A DNA stretch of 64,000 nt from Acetobacteraceae bacterium (GTDB taxonomy: Bacteria > Pseudomonadota > Alphaproteobacteria > Acetobacterales > Acetobacteraceae). The position numbers were made by a program, and so were the translations under genes. Shown here piece by piece: positions 36,531 through 45,417 of the stretch. Below the pieces are notes generated by a model that saw only the letters and a program-made list of their open reading frames with translations, searched no databases and had not been told where the DNA came from. Numbering within the stretch: the stretch's first letter is position 1; every line of letters begins with the position of its first letter. The stretch lies in assembly GCA_027451405.1 (NCBI GenBank), contig DAIDJM010000059.1, forward strand, positions 1 through 64,000. The letters are read 5' to 3'.

Positions 36531-39306
36531 ATCCGAACGCCCCCACATGGTGCGTGATCGCCGTGCCGATCTCGCGCACCAGCCCGAACAGCCGGTGGAT
36601 CGGCGCGAACAGCCGCTCATGCTCGCGCAGATACGAGGTCGCCGCGCGGGGGCCGCGCGGCTCGGCATAATCGCGCTCGGCCGCCGGGTCGGGCGAGGCC
36701 GGGAATATCTCGTGCAGGATCGTCAGCGCCGCCGGCACGTCGAGCCGCAGGATGCGGCGGATCAGCGTCTCGCGGGTCAGCCCGTGGCGCGGCGAGAATT
36801 CGGGAATGCCCATCGCCAGCAGCCAGATGCGGCCGATCAGCGCGATGCGCAGCGCATGCAGCAGCATCTCCTCGGTCGCCATCTGCGGCGCGTCGGGCCA
36901 GGCCTCGCGCAGCCGCACATGATCGGCCTGGATCCGCCGGAACATCGCCTGCGCCGGCGCCCACAGCCCGAGCTGTTCGAGCGCCCCGGCGATTTCGGCG
37001 AGCGCGCGGGCGCGGCCGGGCCGCCGCGCATGGCCCGCGCGGTCCAGCCACGAGCCCGGATCGAGCAGCGAGATCACCGCGCGCAGCACGTCGAGATCGG
37101 AATGGCGCAGCGCGTGCTGCGCGAAATCGAGCGCGCGACGGAAGCGGGGACTCGCCTCGCGCATCTCGACGAACTGTTCCGGCATGCGCGCCGCGGCGCC
37201 GCCGATCCCCTGCAACGTGTTCGCGCACCAGCCCAATTGCTGCAGGATCGCATTGTTCGGGATGGCGCGCAGTTCACGCGGGTGGCGGATCACGGCGGGC
37301 CCCCCGGTATCCGACTGCCGCGCCGGGGGCCGCGAGCCGGACGCATCGAGCAGGGCAGGGCCGAACGCGCCGAGCAGCGCCGCGTAGCCCGGATCCTCCA
37401 CGAGATCGCCCATGGCGGCGCCGGCGCTCAGGAAGAAATCGGTCGCGAAATCGGTCTCGGTATAGACCGGATCGGTGCGCGCCGGCACGGATGCGAAAGC
37501 GTGCCGCGCGAGCACCGCGACCGTCGCCTCGGCGAGACGCTCGGTGCCGAACAGCACGAAACCGTCGCCGCCCTGAAAGGCGCTTTCCTCGCAGAGCGCG
37601 ATGCCGGCATTCGCGAAAGCCTGGCGCGCCGCCGCGGGCGAGAGATAATGCATGCGGTCGAGCAGCGAGCGCGGATGCGCGCCGCGGCCGATGCTCTCGC
37701 CATGCGTGTCGAACAGCACGAGCTCGACATCGGCGAGCCCATGTTTGACCATCAGATCGGCCACTTTCAGCCGCAGCCGCTCGATGTGATAGCTCGCGGC
37801 CATCTGGCCGATATAGCGGCCGGAATCGGAATAGCCGAATTGCAGCGCCATGCGCCCGGTGAGCCGCAGATAGGCGCGCCAATGCGGGCTGCGCAGCGCC
37901 TCCTCGAGCAGCCGCGCGCCGTGCGCCAGCGCGTTCTCGGTCTCGAACAACGGGCTGATCTCGATCGCGTGCTCGATGCCGAACAGGCGCGCCAGCCAGA
38001 GTGCCGCGAGCAGCGTCGCCCCGCTCTCGGTCTCGGCGATCAGGAACCGGACTTTCGTGCCGGAATCGACATGCTTGACGATCTGCGCGACCGTCATCAT
38101 GAGCCGCGCGGCCGAGGCCTGCTCGGCCAGGATCGCGCCGAAATCGACCGGCACCGGCTCGACGCGGGCCAGCGCCGCGTTGAGCGCCGCGAGCAGCGTG
38201 CGCCGCCGCGCGAGATCGGCCGGCGGATCCTCGAGTCCGAGCCGCAGCCGGAGCGCGTTATGCACCTGCGAGGCGTTGAGCCGGACATGCGTGTGCGCCA
38301 GCGACATGCCATGCGCCGCGAGCCCGGCGCGCGCGACCGCGAGCGCCATGCTGCCCTCGTCCGACACGCTAGCCATCGCCTCGGCGAACAGCGGATCCAG
38401 TTCGGCCGGCGAAAGGATCGCCTCCTCGCGCCCGCGCACCACCGCACTCGCGAAGGCGGCCGTCGCCGCCGGCTCGGCGCGCGTCGGGCAGATCGCGATC
38501 TGCCCCGCCACCACCCGCTCCGCCTGTTCGAGCCGGGCGGCGAGCGCGCATCCCGGCGCCGCCGCCGCCACCTGCCGCCGCACCCGCACGAGCTGCAGAT
38601 GCTTCATCACGAGCCGGTAGCGGAACGTATCCCACCAGCCGATATCGGTGCGCCCGTCGGTGTCGTAACCGACCCAGGTCGCGAGCACGATTGGCTGCGG
38701 CCGCAATTCGCTCCAGTAGGCGGGCCAGGATTCCCGCGCCGCCGCCAGCAGCGCGCGGCACAGCCCGTCGAGCGCGTCGCGCGCATTCTCGATCGCCCGC
38801 CGCGCCGCCTCGAACTCCTCGGCCAGCGTCGGCCGCGCCGGCCGGTGCGAGATGAAGCATTGCGAGGTCGCAACACCGGACGCCGCCCCGGCGAGCGCCT
38901 CATACACCTCGGGCGGATGCGCGAAGGTCGGGTGCGCGGTGAACACGGCGGCGAAACGCGCCCGCTCGACCGCGCCGCGGAAGGCGGCGAGCGGCACCGG
39001 GCTGTCCGCCGGATCGGGACGGATCAGCCGCGCCGCGAGCGCCGCGAAATCCGGTTCCCCACCGCCACGCAGCCCGACATAGGCGGCGAGCCGGGCGGCA
39101 CGGGCAGCGAAGGCGCGGTCGCGCAACTCGCGCACGAGCGCCGCGATGCGCCCCTCGTTGAGTTCGCCCTCATCGATCTGCCGGTGGATCGCGAGCGCCA
39201 CCGCCAGCACCGGATTGCCGAACGGATCCTCCTCCGCGCGGGCCCGCGCACGCTCGGTCAGGTCGATCAGGTCGGAGGCCGGGTCGTCGGTTTCGCTGTC
39301 ATCCAT
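36529..39306 (-). CDS. ppc: Divergent phosphoenolpyruvate carboxylase
   Basis: A 925-residue protein of the usual PEPC length. VFTAHPT (121-127) matches the VxTAHPT motif but is followed by Phe, not Glu. WVGYDTDGRTDI resembles WIGGDRDGN, SPLFET matches, and GYSDSG (491-496) matches GYSDSAKDAG. The catalytic FHGRGGxVGRGG loop is replaced by a shorter THGESIGRGAHP (534-545). This keeps the His and the distal GRG but loses the first Arg. The C-terminus lacks the canonical NTG end. The normal reaction is PEP plus bicarbonate to oxaloacetate; whether this protein performs it is uncertain. Confidence 0.78.
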   Translation of the reverse strand: MDDSETDDPASDLIDLTERARARAEEDPFGNPVLAVALAIHRQIDEGELNEGRIAALVRELRDRAFAARAARLAAYVGLRGGGEPDFAALAARLIRPDPADSPVPLAAFRGAVERARFAAVFTAHPTFAHPPEVYEALAGAASGVATSQCFISHRPARPTLAEEFEAARRAIENARDALDGLCRALLAAARESWPAYWSELRPQPIVLATWVGYDTDGRTDIGWWDTFRYRLVMKHLQLVRVRRQVAAAAPGCALAARLEQAERVVAGQIAICPTRAEPAATAAFASAVVRGREEAILSPAELDPLFAEAMASVSDEGSMALAVARAGLAAHGMSLAHTHVRLNASQVHNALRLRLGLEDPPADLARRRTLLAALNAALARVEPVPVDFGAILAEQASAARLMMTVAQIVKHVDSGTKVRFLIAETESGATLLAALWLARLFGIEHAIEISPLFETENALAHGARLLEEALRSPHWRAYLRLTGRMALQFGYSDSGRYIGQMAASYHIERLRLKVADLMVKHGLADVELVLFDTHGESIGRGAHPRSLLDRMHYLSPAAARQAFANAGIALCEESAFQGGDGFVLFGTERLAEATVAVLARHAFASVPARTDPVYTETDFATDFFLSAGAAMGDLVEDPGYAALLGAFGPALLDASGSRPPARQSDTGGPAVIRHPRELRAIPNNAILQQLGWCANTLQGIGGAAARMPEQFVEMREASPRFRRALDFAQHALRHSDLDVLRAVISLLDPGSWLDRAGHARRPGRARALAEIAGALEQLGLWAPAQAMFRRIQADHVRLREAWPDAPQMATEEMLLHALRIALIGRIWLLAMGIPEFSPRHGLTRETLIRRILRLDVPAALTILHEIFPASPDPAAERDYAEPRGPRAATSYLREHERLFAPIHRLFGLVREIGTAITHHVGAFG

Positions 39307-39376
39307 GGCACCGCACCCCCCGCGCGGCCGGGGAGTGTATCCCGGCCCGGCGCGGGCGGGCAGAGGCTCCCCGCGC

Positions 39377-40420
39377 TCACATCTCCGGGTCGAACGGCGC
39401 CTTGAGCAACCGCTCCACGGCAGCGGCGCGGCCGGTGCGGCCGACCAGGGCGATGCCGTCGCCCGGCCTCAGGATCATGTCCGGCGCCGGCGGGAGCCGG
39501 TCGTCGCTGCCCTGGCGATGCAGCCCCACCACCAGGAAAGCGCCCGCCGCCTCGGCCTCGAGCGCCGCGACCGGACGGCCCGCGCCCCAGCAGCCGGGAT
39601 CGACCGGCACCACGTCGAGCGCGAGACCGAGCCGCTCCAGCGCGTCGAGCGGCCCCGCAAGGCGCTGCGCCAGGTCGCGATAAAGAATGAGCTCGGCGAT
39701 GCGCTCGGCGCCGATATGGGTCGGCATCACCACCTGGCTCGCGCCGGCCTGCACCAGCTTGCGCTCGGTGCTCGGCGCCTCGCCGCGCGCGATGATGACG
39801 AGCTCGCGGTTGAGGCTGCGCGCCGAGAGCGTGATGAACACGTTGGCCGCATCCTCGGGCAGCACGGTCGCGAGCGCCCGCGCCCGCGCCACGCCGGCCG
39901 CGACGAGGCAGCCCTCGTCGGTTGCGTCCCCCTCGAGCGTGAGCTGGCCCAGCGCCCGCGCCGCCGCCAGCCGGTCCGGCGACCGCTCGACGATCACGAA
40001 GCGCATGCCGGCCGATTGCAGCTCGCGCGCGAGCTGCTGGCCGATCCGGCCATAGCCGCAAATCACCACATGCCCGCTCAGGCGCTCGATTTCCCTGCTC
40101 ATCCGGCGCGATCCGAAATAGGCCGCGAACTGGCTCGCGGTAATCAGTTGCACGAACGCACCGGTGACGAACAGCATGCCGGTGCAGCCGAGCACGATCA
40201 GCCCGAGCGTGATCGCATGCAGCGCCGGGCCGGTGACCGGATGCACCTCGCCGTAGCCGACCGTGTACACGGTGATTACCACCATGTAGAGCGCGTCGAG
40301 GAAGCTCCAGCCGCACGCCATGTAGCCGACGGTCGCGGCGGCCATCACGAGGGCGACGAAGCCGGAGCCGGCCAGCAGATTACGCCAGGGCGAACCCAGC
40401 CACTCTGGCTTCACTGCCAC
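39377..40420 (-). CDS. Potassium channel with RCK/TrkA-N domain
   Basis: A 347-residue protein. The first transmembrane helix (LLAGSGFVALVMAAATVGYMA) is followed by a pore helix and the selectivity filter TVGYGE (53-58), then a second helix. This is the two-TM channel layout. The cytoplasmic RCK domain starts at about 117 (HVVICGYGRIGQQ, GYGRIG at 122-127), with an acidic E near 147 for the nucleotide. A TrkA-C-like domain ends the protein (MILRPGDGIALVGR). It passes K+ under ligand control. Confidence 0.9.
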   Translation of the reverse strand: MAVKPEWLGSPWRNLLAGSGFVALVMAAATVGYMACGWSFLDALYMVVITVYTVGYGEVHPVTGPALHAITLGLIVLGCTGMLFVTGAFVQLITASQFAAYFGSRRMSREIERLSGHVVICGYGRIGQQLARELQSAGMRFVIVERSPDRLAAARALGQLTLEGDATDEGCLVAAGVARARALATVLPEDAANVFITLSARSLNRELVIIARGEAPSTERKLVQAGASQVVMPTHIGAERIAELILYRDLAQRLAGPLDALERLGLALDVVPVDPGCWGAGRPVAALEAEAAGAFLVVGLHRQGSDDRLPPAPDMILRPGDGIALVGRTGRAAAVERLLKAPFDPEM

Positions 40421-40492
40421 ATCCCCGCCTGTTGCAACCGTTTCACCGTTTCGCCGATTCCAGACTCCGGCGCTTGAGGCTAGTCTGCGCCC

Positions 40493-40822
40493 ATGCCGAT
40501 TCCCCTGAGTTTCCCGGACTGGGTGCCGTGGTGGGTGCAGCTGCTGGTGTTCGTGGCGCTAATCCTGCTCGGCATCGCTTTCGCCATCATGCCCTTCAGC
40601 GTCATCGGCACGAAATCCCGGCTCGACCTGATCGAGGCGCGGCTCGATGAGATCCAGGGGGAGATCCGCAACCTGGCGCTCAGGCTGCCCGAGCCCGTGC
40701 GCGGCAGCGGCTTCGACGACGCGCCGGTGCTGCGGGCGCAGCCGCCCATCCCGCCGGCGCCGCGCAGCGCCGAACGGGGGCGGGCGGAGCCGAGACTCGA
40801 TCCGCCGCTCCGGCGGCGTTGA
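40493..40822 (+). CDS. Small single-pass membrane protein
   Basis: A 109-residue protein. A hydrophobic segment lies at about residues 13-36 (WWVQLLVFVALILLGIAFAIMP). It is followed by a probable coiled coil (SRLDLIEARLDEIQGEIRNLALRL) and a Pro/Arg-rich tail. It is divergent from the potassium channel gene across 72 nt. No family is recognised. A TTG-started frame overlaps its stop, but I place the transporter start further downstream. Confidence 0.65.
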   Translation: MPIPLSFPDWVPWWVQLLVFVALILLGIAFAIMPFSVIGTKSRLDLIEARLDEIQGEIRNLALRLPEPVRGSGFDDAPVLRAQPPIPPAPRSAERGRAEPRLDPPLRRR

Positions 40823-40852
40823 GGTTCAGCCGCTTTCTCGTGCCATCGCCGC

Positions 40853-40930
40853 CGAGGCGCGGGGTCCAGGGCCTTCCGGCCCCAGCCGGGGTGCGGGAGA
40901 CGAAGCCTCCGCCCCGCCGCAGGCTCGCCC
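40853..40930. repeat. GC-rich intergenic repeat, copy 6 (degenerate)
   Basis: The segment contains GGGCCTTCCGGCCCCAGC and, to the right, GGAG...CTCC, in the same order as other right half-elements. It overlaps the 5' end of the AmpG-like gene. Confidence 0.6.
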
Positions 40931-42108
40931 TCATGCTCCCGTTCGGCTTCGCGAGCGGGCTCCCGCTCCCGCTCAGCACCTTCACGCTGCATCAATGGTT
41001 CGCGGTCGCCGGCATCTCGGTGCAGACGATCGGGCTGCTCGCCCTCGTCGCCCTGCCCTATACGCTGAAATTCCTCTGGTCGCCGCTGTTCGACCGCGCG
41101 CCGCCCTGGGCGCCCGCCGCGCGCCGCCGCGGCTGGCTCCTGCTCGTCCAGCCGCTGCTCGCCGGCGCCATCCTGCTGCTCGCCTCAAGCGATCCCGCGA
41201 CCGGACCGGCGCTCACCGCCGCGGCGGCGGGGCTGGTCGCGCTGATGTCGGCGAGCCAGGACATCCTGATCGACGCCTGGCGGATCGACACGTTCGCGGA
41301 ACACGAACAAGGTGCCGCGCTCGCCGCCTATGTCTGGGGTTACCGCACCGCGATGGTGGTCGCCAATGCCGGCGCGATCTGGCTTTCGACGAAAATCGGC
41401 TGGCATCTGGCACTCGCGCTGGTGGCCTCGCTGGTGGGCGTCGGGTTCGCGACCGCGTGGCTGGCGCCCGAGCCGGAAGGTGCGGCGCTCGTGAACCGCC
41501 CGGCGGGTCTTGCCGCCTTCCGCGCCGCGATCCTCGACCCGCTGCGCAATTTCCTCACCCGCGAGAACGCGGCGTGGCTGCTGGCCTTCGTCATCCTGTT
41601 CCGATTGGGCAAGGTGTTCGCCGACCAGACCGCGGCCCCGTTCTACCGCTACGCGCTGCATTTCTCCTCGGCCGCGGTGGCGGCGGCCAATACGGTCCCG
41701 CAACTGATCGGCACCTTCGCGGGCGCCGCGGCGGGCGGCGCGCTGGTGGCGCGGCTCGGCGCGCGCCGCGCGGTGCTGGTCGCCGGAACCGCCCAGGCGC
41801 TCTCGCTCGGTCTCTATATCCTGCTCGACCGCCACCCGACCGGCCCGATGCTGGCGGCGAAAGTGGGCGGCGAATTCCTCGCCGGCGGCGCCGCCGACAC
41901 CGCCTTCCTCGCCTATGTCTCGACGCTCTGCTCGCGCAACTATTCGGCCTCGCAATACGCGCTGCTTTCCTCGCTGGCGGCGCTCGTGTTCCATACGCTG
42001 GGCGGGCTGTCGGGCTACACCGAGGCGGCGCTTGGCTGGGTGCCCTTCTTCGCGTTCACGATGCTGGCGAGCCTGCCGGCGCTCGCGATCCTGGGACGAT
42101 TGCGGTGA
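40891..42108 (+). CDS. AmpG-like MFS transporter
   Basis: About 405 residues with 12 transmembrane segments. The AmpG hallmark LPFGFASGLPLPLSTFTLHQW begins about residue 15, and SQDILIDAWRIDT, the second hallmark, follows. AmpG proteins import muropeptide anhydro-sugars for recycling. The start is unclear. GTG 40891 aligns with the usual N-terminal length. A TTG at 40819 (overlapping the preceding gene) and an ATG at 40933 are alternatives. The upstream part lies within a repeat element. No ampD or nagZ is nearby. Confidence 0.8.
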   Translation: MRETKPPPRRRLALMLPFGFASGLPLPLSTFTLHQWFAVAGISVQTIGLLALVALPYTLKFLWSPLFDRAPPWAPAARRRGWLLLVQPLLAGAILLLASSDPATGPALTAAAAGLVALMSASQDILIDAWRIDTFAEHEQGAALAAYVWGYRTAMVVANAGAIWLSTKIGWHLALALVASLVGVGFATAWLAPEPEGAALVNRPAGLAAFRAAILDPLRNFLTRENAAWLLAFVILFRLGKVFADQTAAPFYRYALHFSSAAVAAANTVPQLIGTFAGAAAGGALVARLGARRAVLVAGTAQALSLGLYILLDRHPTGPMLAAKVGGEFLAGGAADTAFLAYVSTLCSRNYSASQYALLSSLAALVFHTLGGLSGYTEAALGWVPFFAFTMLASLPALAILGRLR

Positions 42109-42320
42109 GGCGCGCCTCCGGCGGGCAGGGCTCTGCCCTGCACCCGCTGGGGCCGAAAGGCCCCAGACCCCATGACTTTGAATGGGCCGGGCAGGCTTCC
42201 GCGACTTTTTAAAGAAATGGGGTCTGGGGCCTTTCGGCCCCAGCGGCTTGCGGCCGGCGCGCCATCGGTCCGAGCACCGGACGCAAGAGAGGCGGAGCCT
42301 CTGCCCGCCGGAGGCGCGCC
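42109..42320. repeat. GC-rich intergenic repeat, double inverted copy (copy 7)
   Basis: This is the best-formed copy. The outer arms at 42109-42128 and 42301-42320 are perfect 20-bp inverted repeats. The inner arms at 42146-42173 and 42217-42244 are a perfect 28-bp inverted pair, each holding a CTGGGGCC...GGCCCCAG hairpin. It fills the gap between the convergent transporter and sulfotransferase genes. Confidence 0.85.
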
Positions 42321-42325
42321 CCGCT

Positions 42326-43177
42326 TCAGGCGCCGAGTGCCGCGAGCCGCGCGATGGTGCGCCCACGTGCCTGTTCGGCGATCGCAGCCGCGTCCGCCCG
42401 GGCGAGCGTTTCCGTCCAGAGCACGCGATCGAGCCGGGTGCGCGCCTCGAGCCGCGCCCAGGCCTCGCTCGTCAGTTCCGCCGCCAGATCGAGCCTCGCG
42501 TCGGGCGGCAGATTGGGCGTTTCGTTCACGCGCTGCGGCGTGAAATCGCGACCGAGCCAGGCCGCGAGACGCGCCCAGAAATCGGGCGCTTCGGCGATGC
42601 CCACATGATCGAAACGGGCGAGCGAGGCGCGCGCCGCGTCGAGCAGGCCCGCATCTTCCTCCGGCGGGATGAACCCGCCATCCGGGATCCGCTCATGCGG
42701 CCAGAGCAGAAGCCGGAGCGCCACATTGTCGATCTGGCACGCGATTTCCGGGCTTTCGAGAAACGCCGCGAGCGGTCCGCGCGCGAGCGCCATGCGGCCG
42801 GCCCAGCCGCCCCAGTCGGCGAGAGCCGCCGGCGGGAAACTGCGCCAGAAGACGAAATGCGAGAGCAGCCGGCAGACCGGCTCCCGGAGCACGGTGACGA
42901 ACTGACCGCCGCCGTAGGCGGCGCGCAGCGTCGAGGCCGACATATGCGCGCGCACGAGGCGCTCGCCGAGCGGGATGGTTGCCGGGCCAAAATGGATAAA
43001 TCCGCGGTTTTCGCTGCCGACCGTATCGAAATCGGTGAAGCTGCCGAAAAAAGCGAGATCGAAGCCGAACAGGCAGCGCGGCGGATCGGCCGCCTGCACG
43101 AGCGCATCCGCGACCGCGATGCCCGCCGTCTTCGGGATGTGCATGAACACAAGCGGCCGGGAGGGATCATAAGTCAT
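42326..43177 (-). CDS. Sulfotransferase family protein
   Basis: A 283-residue protein. The start is set at ATG 43177; an upstream extension is repeat-derived. LVFMHIPKTAGIAVADAL is the 5'-phosphosulfate-binding loop and VLREPVCRLLSHF the 3'-phosphate-binding element. It uses PAPS to sulfate an acceptor, possibly a glycan. It is flanked on both sides by repeat elements and sits between the transporter and glyQ. Confidence 0.85.
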   Translation of the reverse strand: MTYDPSRPLVFMHIPKTAGIAVADALVQAADPPRCLFGFDLAFFGSFTDFDTVGSENRGFIHFGPATIPLGERLVRAHMSASTLRAAYGGGQFVTVLREPVCRLLSHFVFWRSFPPAALADWGGWAGRMALARGPLAAFLESPEIACQIDNVALRLLLWPHERIPDGGFIPPEEDAGLLDAARASLARFDHVGIAEAPDFWARLAAWLGRDFTPQRVNETPNLPPDARLDLAAELTSEAWARLEARTRLDRVLWTETLARADAAAIAEQARGRTIARLAALGA

Positions 43178-43212
43178 GGGGTTTGGGGCACGGGAGGTGC
43201 GCCGCTTTGGTT

Positions 43213-43428
43213 GATGCGCGCCTCCGGCGGCCCGGGCTCTGCCCGAGACAAGCTGGGGCCGAAAGGCCCCAGACCCCATCCCGTCGAATAAGCCATGCTG
43301 GCGGAGCCGATTTCCTGACGTCACGGGGTCTGGGGCCTTTCGGCCCCGGCGGCCTGCGGCCGGCGCGCCATCGGTCCGAGCAACGGAGGCAAGAGAGGCG
43401 GAGCCTCTGCCCGCCGGAGGCGCGCATC
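43213..43428. repeat. GC-rich intergenic repeat, double inverted copy (copy 8)
   Basis: The outer arms at 43213-43230 and 43411-43428 are perfect 18-bp inverted repeats. CTGGGGCCGAAAGGCCCCAG starts at 43253, and its inverted partner is at 43325-43347. It is strongly similar to copy 7, including CGGCCTGCGGCCGGCGCGCC-type sequence and AGAGGCGGAGCCTCT. Confidence 0.85.
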
Positions 43429-43447
43429 AACGCAAACCAATCCCGCT

Positions 43448-44305
43448 CTATGTCTCGCCCGTCAAATAGCATTCGCAACAAGCCTTCGCGAGTGCCCGCA
43501 CCCGCCCGATATAGCCAGCGCGTTCCGCCACCGAGATGACCCCGCGCGCATCGAGCAGATTGAACAGATGGCTCGCCTTGATGCACTGATCGTAGGCCGG
43601 CAGCGGCAGACGCGCTTCGATCAGCGCCGCGCATTCCGCCTCCGCGTCGGCGAAATGGGATGCGAGCCGGCCCGTGTCGGCCCGCTCAAAATTATAGGCG
43701 CTGTATTCGCGTTCAGCCCGCAGGAACACGTCGCCGTAGCGCACGCCCGCGCCGTTGAAGTCGAGATCGTAGACGCTCTCGACTCCCTGCACATACATCG
43801 CCAGACGCTCGAGACCGTAAGTGAATTCCGCGCTCGGCAAGTCGACGGCGATGCCGCCGACCTGCTGGAAGTAGGTGAATTGCGTGACCTCCATGCCGTC
43901 GCACCAGACTTCCCAGCCGAGCCCCCAGGCGCCGAGCGTCGGGCTTTCCCAATCGTCCTCGACGAAGCGGAAATCGTGCAGGGCCGGATCGATCCCGATC
44001 GCGCGGTAGCTGTCCAGCACCAGCGCCTGGGCGTTCTCCGGACTCGGCTTCATGATCACCTGGTATTGGTAATAATGCTGCAGCCGGTTGGGATTTTCGC
44101 CGTAGCGCCCGTCGCCGGGCCGGCGGCAAGGCTGCACGTAGGCGGCGCGCCAGGGGCGCGGCCCGAGAGCCCGGAGCGTCGTCGCCGGGTGGAACGTGCC
44201 CGCGCCCATCTCGAGATCGTAAGGCTGGAGGATCACGCAGCCTTGCGCCGCCCAATAGGCATGCAGGCGCAGGATGATGTCCTGAAAGCTCGGTGTGGCG
44301 CCCAT
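43448..44305 (-). CDS. glyQ: Glycyl-tRNA synthetase alpha subunit
   Basis: A 285-residue protein, the normal GlyQ length. The start at ATG 44305 yields [23 protein letters not shown], the usual N-terminus. Motifs include [54 protein letters not shown] and [14 protein letters not shown]. Together with GlyS it charges tRNA-Gly. glyS is not next to it: a repeat and a sulfotransferase gene lie downstream. The GlyS gene must be elsewhere. Confidence 0.96.
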   Translation of the reverse strand: MGATPSFQDIILRLHAYWAAQGCVILQPYDLEMGAGTFHPATTLRALGPRPWRAAYVQPCRRPGDGRYGENPNRLQHYYQYQVIMKPSPENAQALVLDSYRAIGIDPALHDFRFVEDDWESPTLGAWGLGWEVWCDGMEVTQFTYFQQVGGIAVDLPSAEFTYGLERLAMYVQGVESVYDLDFNGAGVRYGDVFLRAEREYSAYNFERADTGRLASHFADAEAECAALIEARLPLPAYDQCIKASHLFNLLDARGVISVAERAGYIGRVRALAKACCECYLTGET

Positions 44306-44360
44306 GGGACGAGGCCGGTAGCATGCGGGGCGGTGTGAGCGGAAGGCAGGCGGGCGCGGC

Positions 44361-44750
44361 ATGCGGCGGCGCGATCTTTGGGCGATCCTGGCGGTGGCGG
44401 CGGCGCTCGCCGGCACGATCGAATACCGGGCGGCCTTCATCGAGCCCCGGGCATGGGGCGCGCTCTGCAGCGCCTCGGCGCCGCCGCTCGCCTGCGTGCC
44501 GCGCGGCGCGCTGCTGTGGCTCCAACAGCAATACCTGCTCGGCGACGCCGCGCTGGCGCTCGGGCTGCTGGCCTTTCTCCGGGGCGGCGACTGGGCGGCG
44601 CTCGCCGCCATGGTCGCCGGCGTGATCGGCGTCGAGAACTACAACGCAACCTGGGCGATGGTCGGCGGCGTGCTCGGGGCCTGGTGCTGGCTCGAACGCA
44701 CCGGACCCTGGCGCGGCGGCGCGCGAGCGGCTAGGCAGGAGGGATCGTGA
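44361..44750 (+). CDS. Hypothetical membrane protein
   Basis: A 129-residue protein with three or four hydrophobic segments ([61 protein letters not shown]). Two Cys occur near residues 36 and 45. It overlaps the next lipoprotein gene by 4 nt and is divergent from glyQ. No family is recognised. Confidence 0.7.
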   Translation: MRRRDLWAILAVAAALAGTIEYRAAFIEPRAWGALCSASAPPLACVPRGALLWLQQQYLLGDAALALGLLAFLRGGDWAALAAMVAGVIGVENYNATWAMVGGVLGAWCWLERTGPWRGGARAARQEGS

Positions 44751-45070
44751 CGACACGCTGGCTTCTCCTGGCTGGGCTTTTCGGCATGGCGGCCTCCTGC
44801 ACCCTGGATCGCGGCGGCGATCCGGGCACGCGGTTGCAGGCGCTGCTCGACGCTTATCATATTGCTCACGGAATGGCGGCGAGCACGGTGGAAAATCCCG
44901 ATGTCGATCCGGCCGTGAAGATGCAGCTCATCCGGCTCGACCGGCGCGCCTACGACGCCGTCGCGGCCCTGACGCGCGGCAATGACGGCTTCGCCGACGA
45001 GGAAGCGACGGCGCGCGCCGTCTCCGCGCTCACCGATTATGCGGCCCGGCAGACCGCTTCCTCGCCCTGA
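44747..45070 (+). CDS. Hypothetical small lipoprotein
   Basis: A 107-residue protein starting at a GTG that overlaps the preceding stop. It has a lipoprotein signal with lipobox-like AASC at residue 18. The mature part is helical (DPGTRLQALLDAYHIAHGMAAS, MQLIRLDRRAYDAVAAL). It is translationally coupled to the membrane protein before it. No family is recognised. Confidence 0.7.
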   Translation: MTTRWLLLAGLFGMAASCTLDRGGDPGTRLQALLDAYHIAHGMAASTVENPDVDPAVKMQLIRLDRRAYDAVAALTRGNDGFADEEATARAVSALTDYAARQTASSP

Positions 45071-45088
45071 GCCCGGCATGAAATCAGC

Positions 45089-45382
45089 ATGAACGGCGGC
45101 GGGTCGCTGCTGCAGGCCATCACGCGGGCGCTGCTGCATATCCTCGAAATCGGCGTCCAACTCGTGAGCCGCATCCTCGCGGCTTTCGAAGCCTGGCTGC
45201 GCGGCGCGCTGAGCGCGCTCCATGTCGGCGGCGACCTGCAGACGATCATCGTGACTCTGCTGCCGATTCTGCTGCTGGTCGCGGTGGTACGGCTGCTCGG
45301 CGGGGTGATTCGGATCGTGCTCGTGATCGTCCTGGTGTTGCTGGTGCTGCAAATTCTCTCGCCGGCGCTGGGCGTGCGATAG
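45089..45382 (+). CDS. Small hydrophobic membrane protein
   Basis: A 97-residue protein, 18 nt after the lipoprotein gene. Residues 1-45 are amphipathic (HILEIGVQLVSRILAAFEAWLR), and residues about 50-90 form one or two hydrophobic helices (IIVTLLPILLLVAVVRLLGG, IVLVIVLVLLVLQIL). Three small envelope genes here (44361-45382) may be an operon. The function is unknown. Confidence 0.6.
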   Translation: MNGGGSLLQAITRALLHILEIGVQLVSRILAAFEAWLRGALSALHVGGDLQTIIVTLLPILLLVAVVRLLGGVIRIVLVIVLVLLVLQILSPALGVR

Positions 45383-45417
45383 ACCGGAGTGCGTTTTGGT
45401 TGAGCCGCGGCCCCGGC

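Noticed and set aside
36364-39405. A 1013-residue plus-strand open frame opposite ppc
   Set aside because: It is antisense to the PEP carboxylase gene, is Arg/Gln-rich with no recognisable motif, and arises from high third-position GC.
42146-42244. The inverted arms as insertion-sequence ends
   Set aside because: No transposase frame lies between them; only about 43 nt separate the arms, so this is a structured repeat rather than an insertion sequence.
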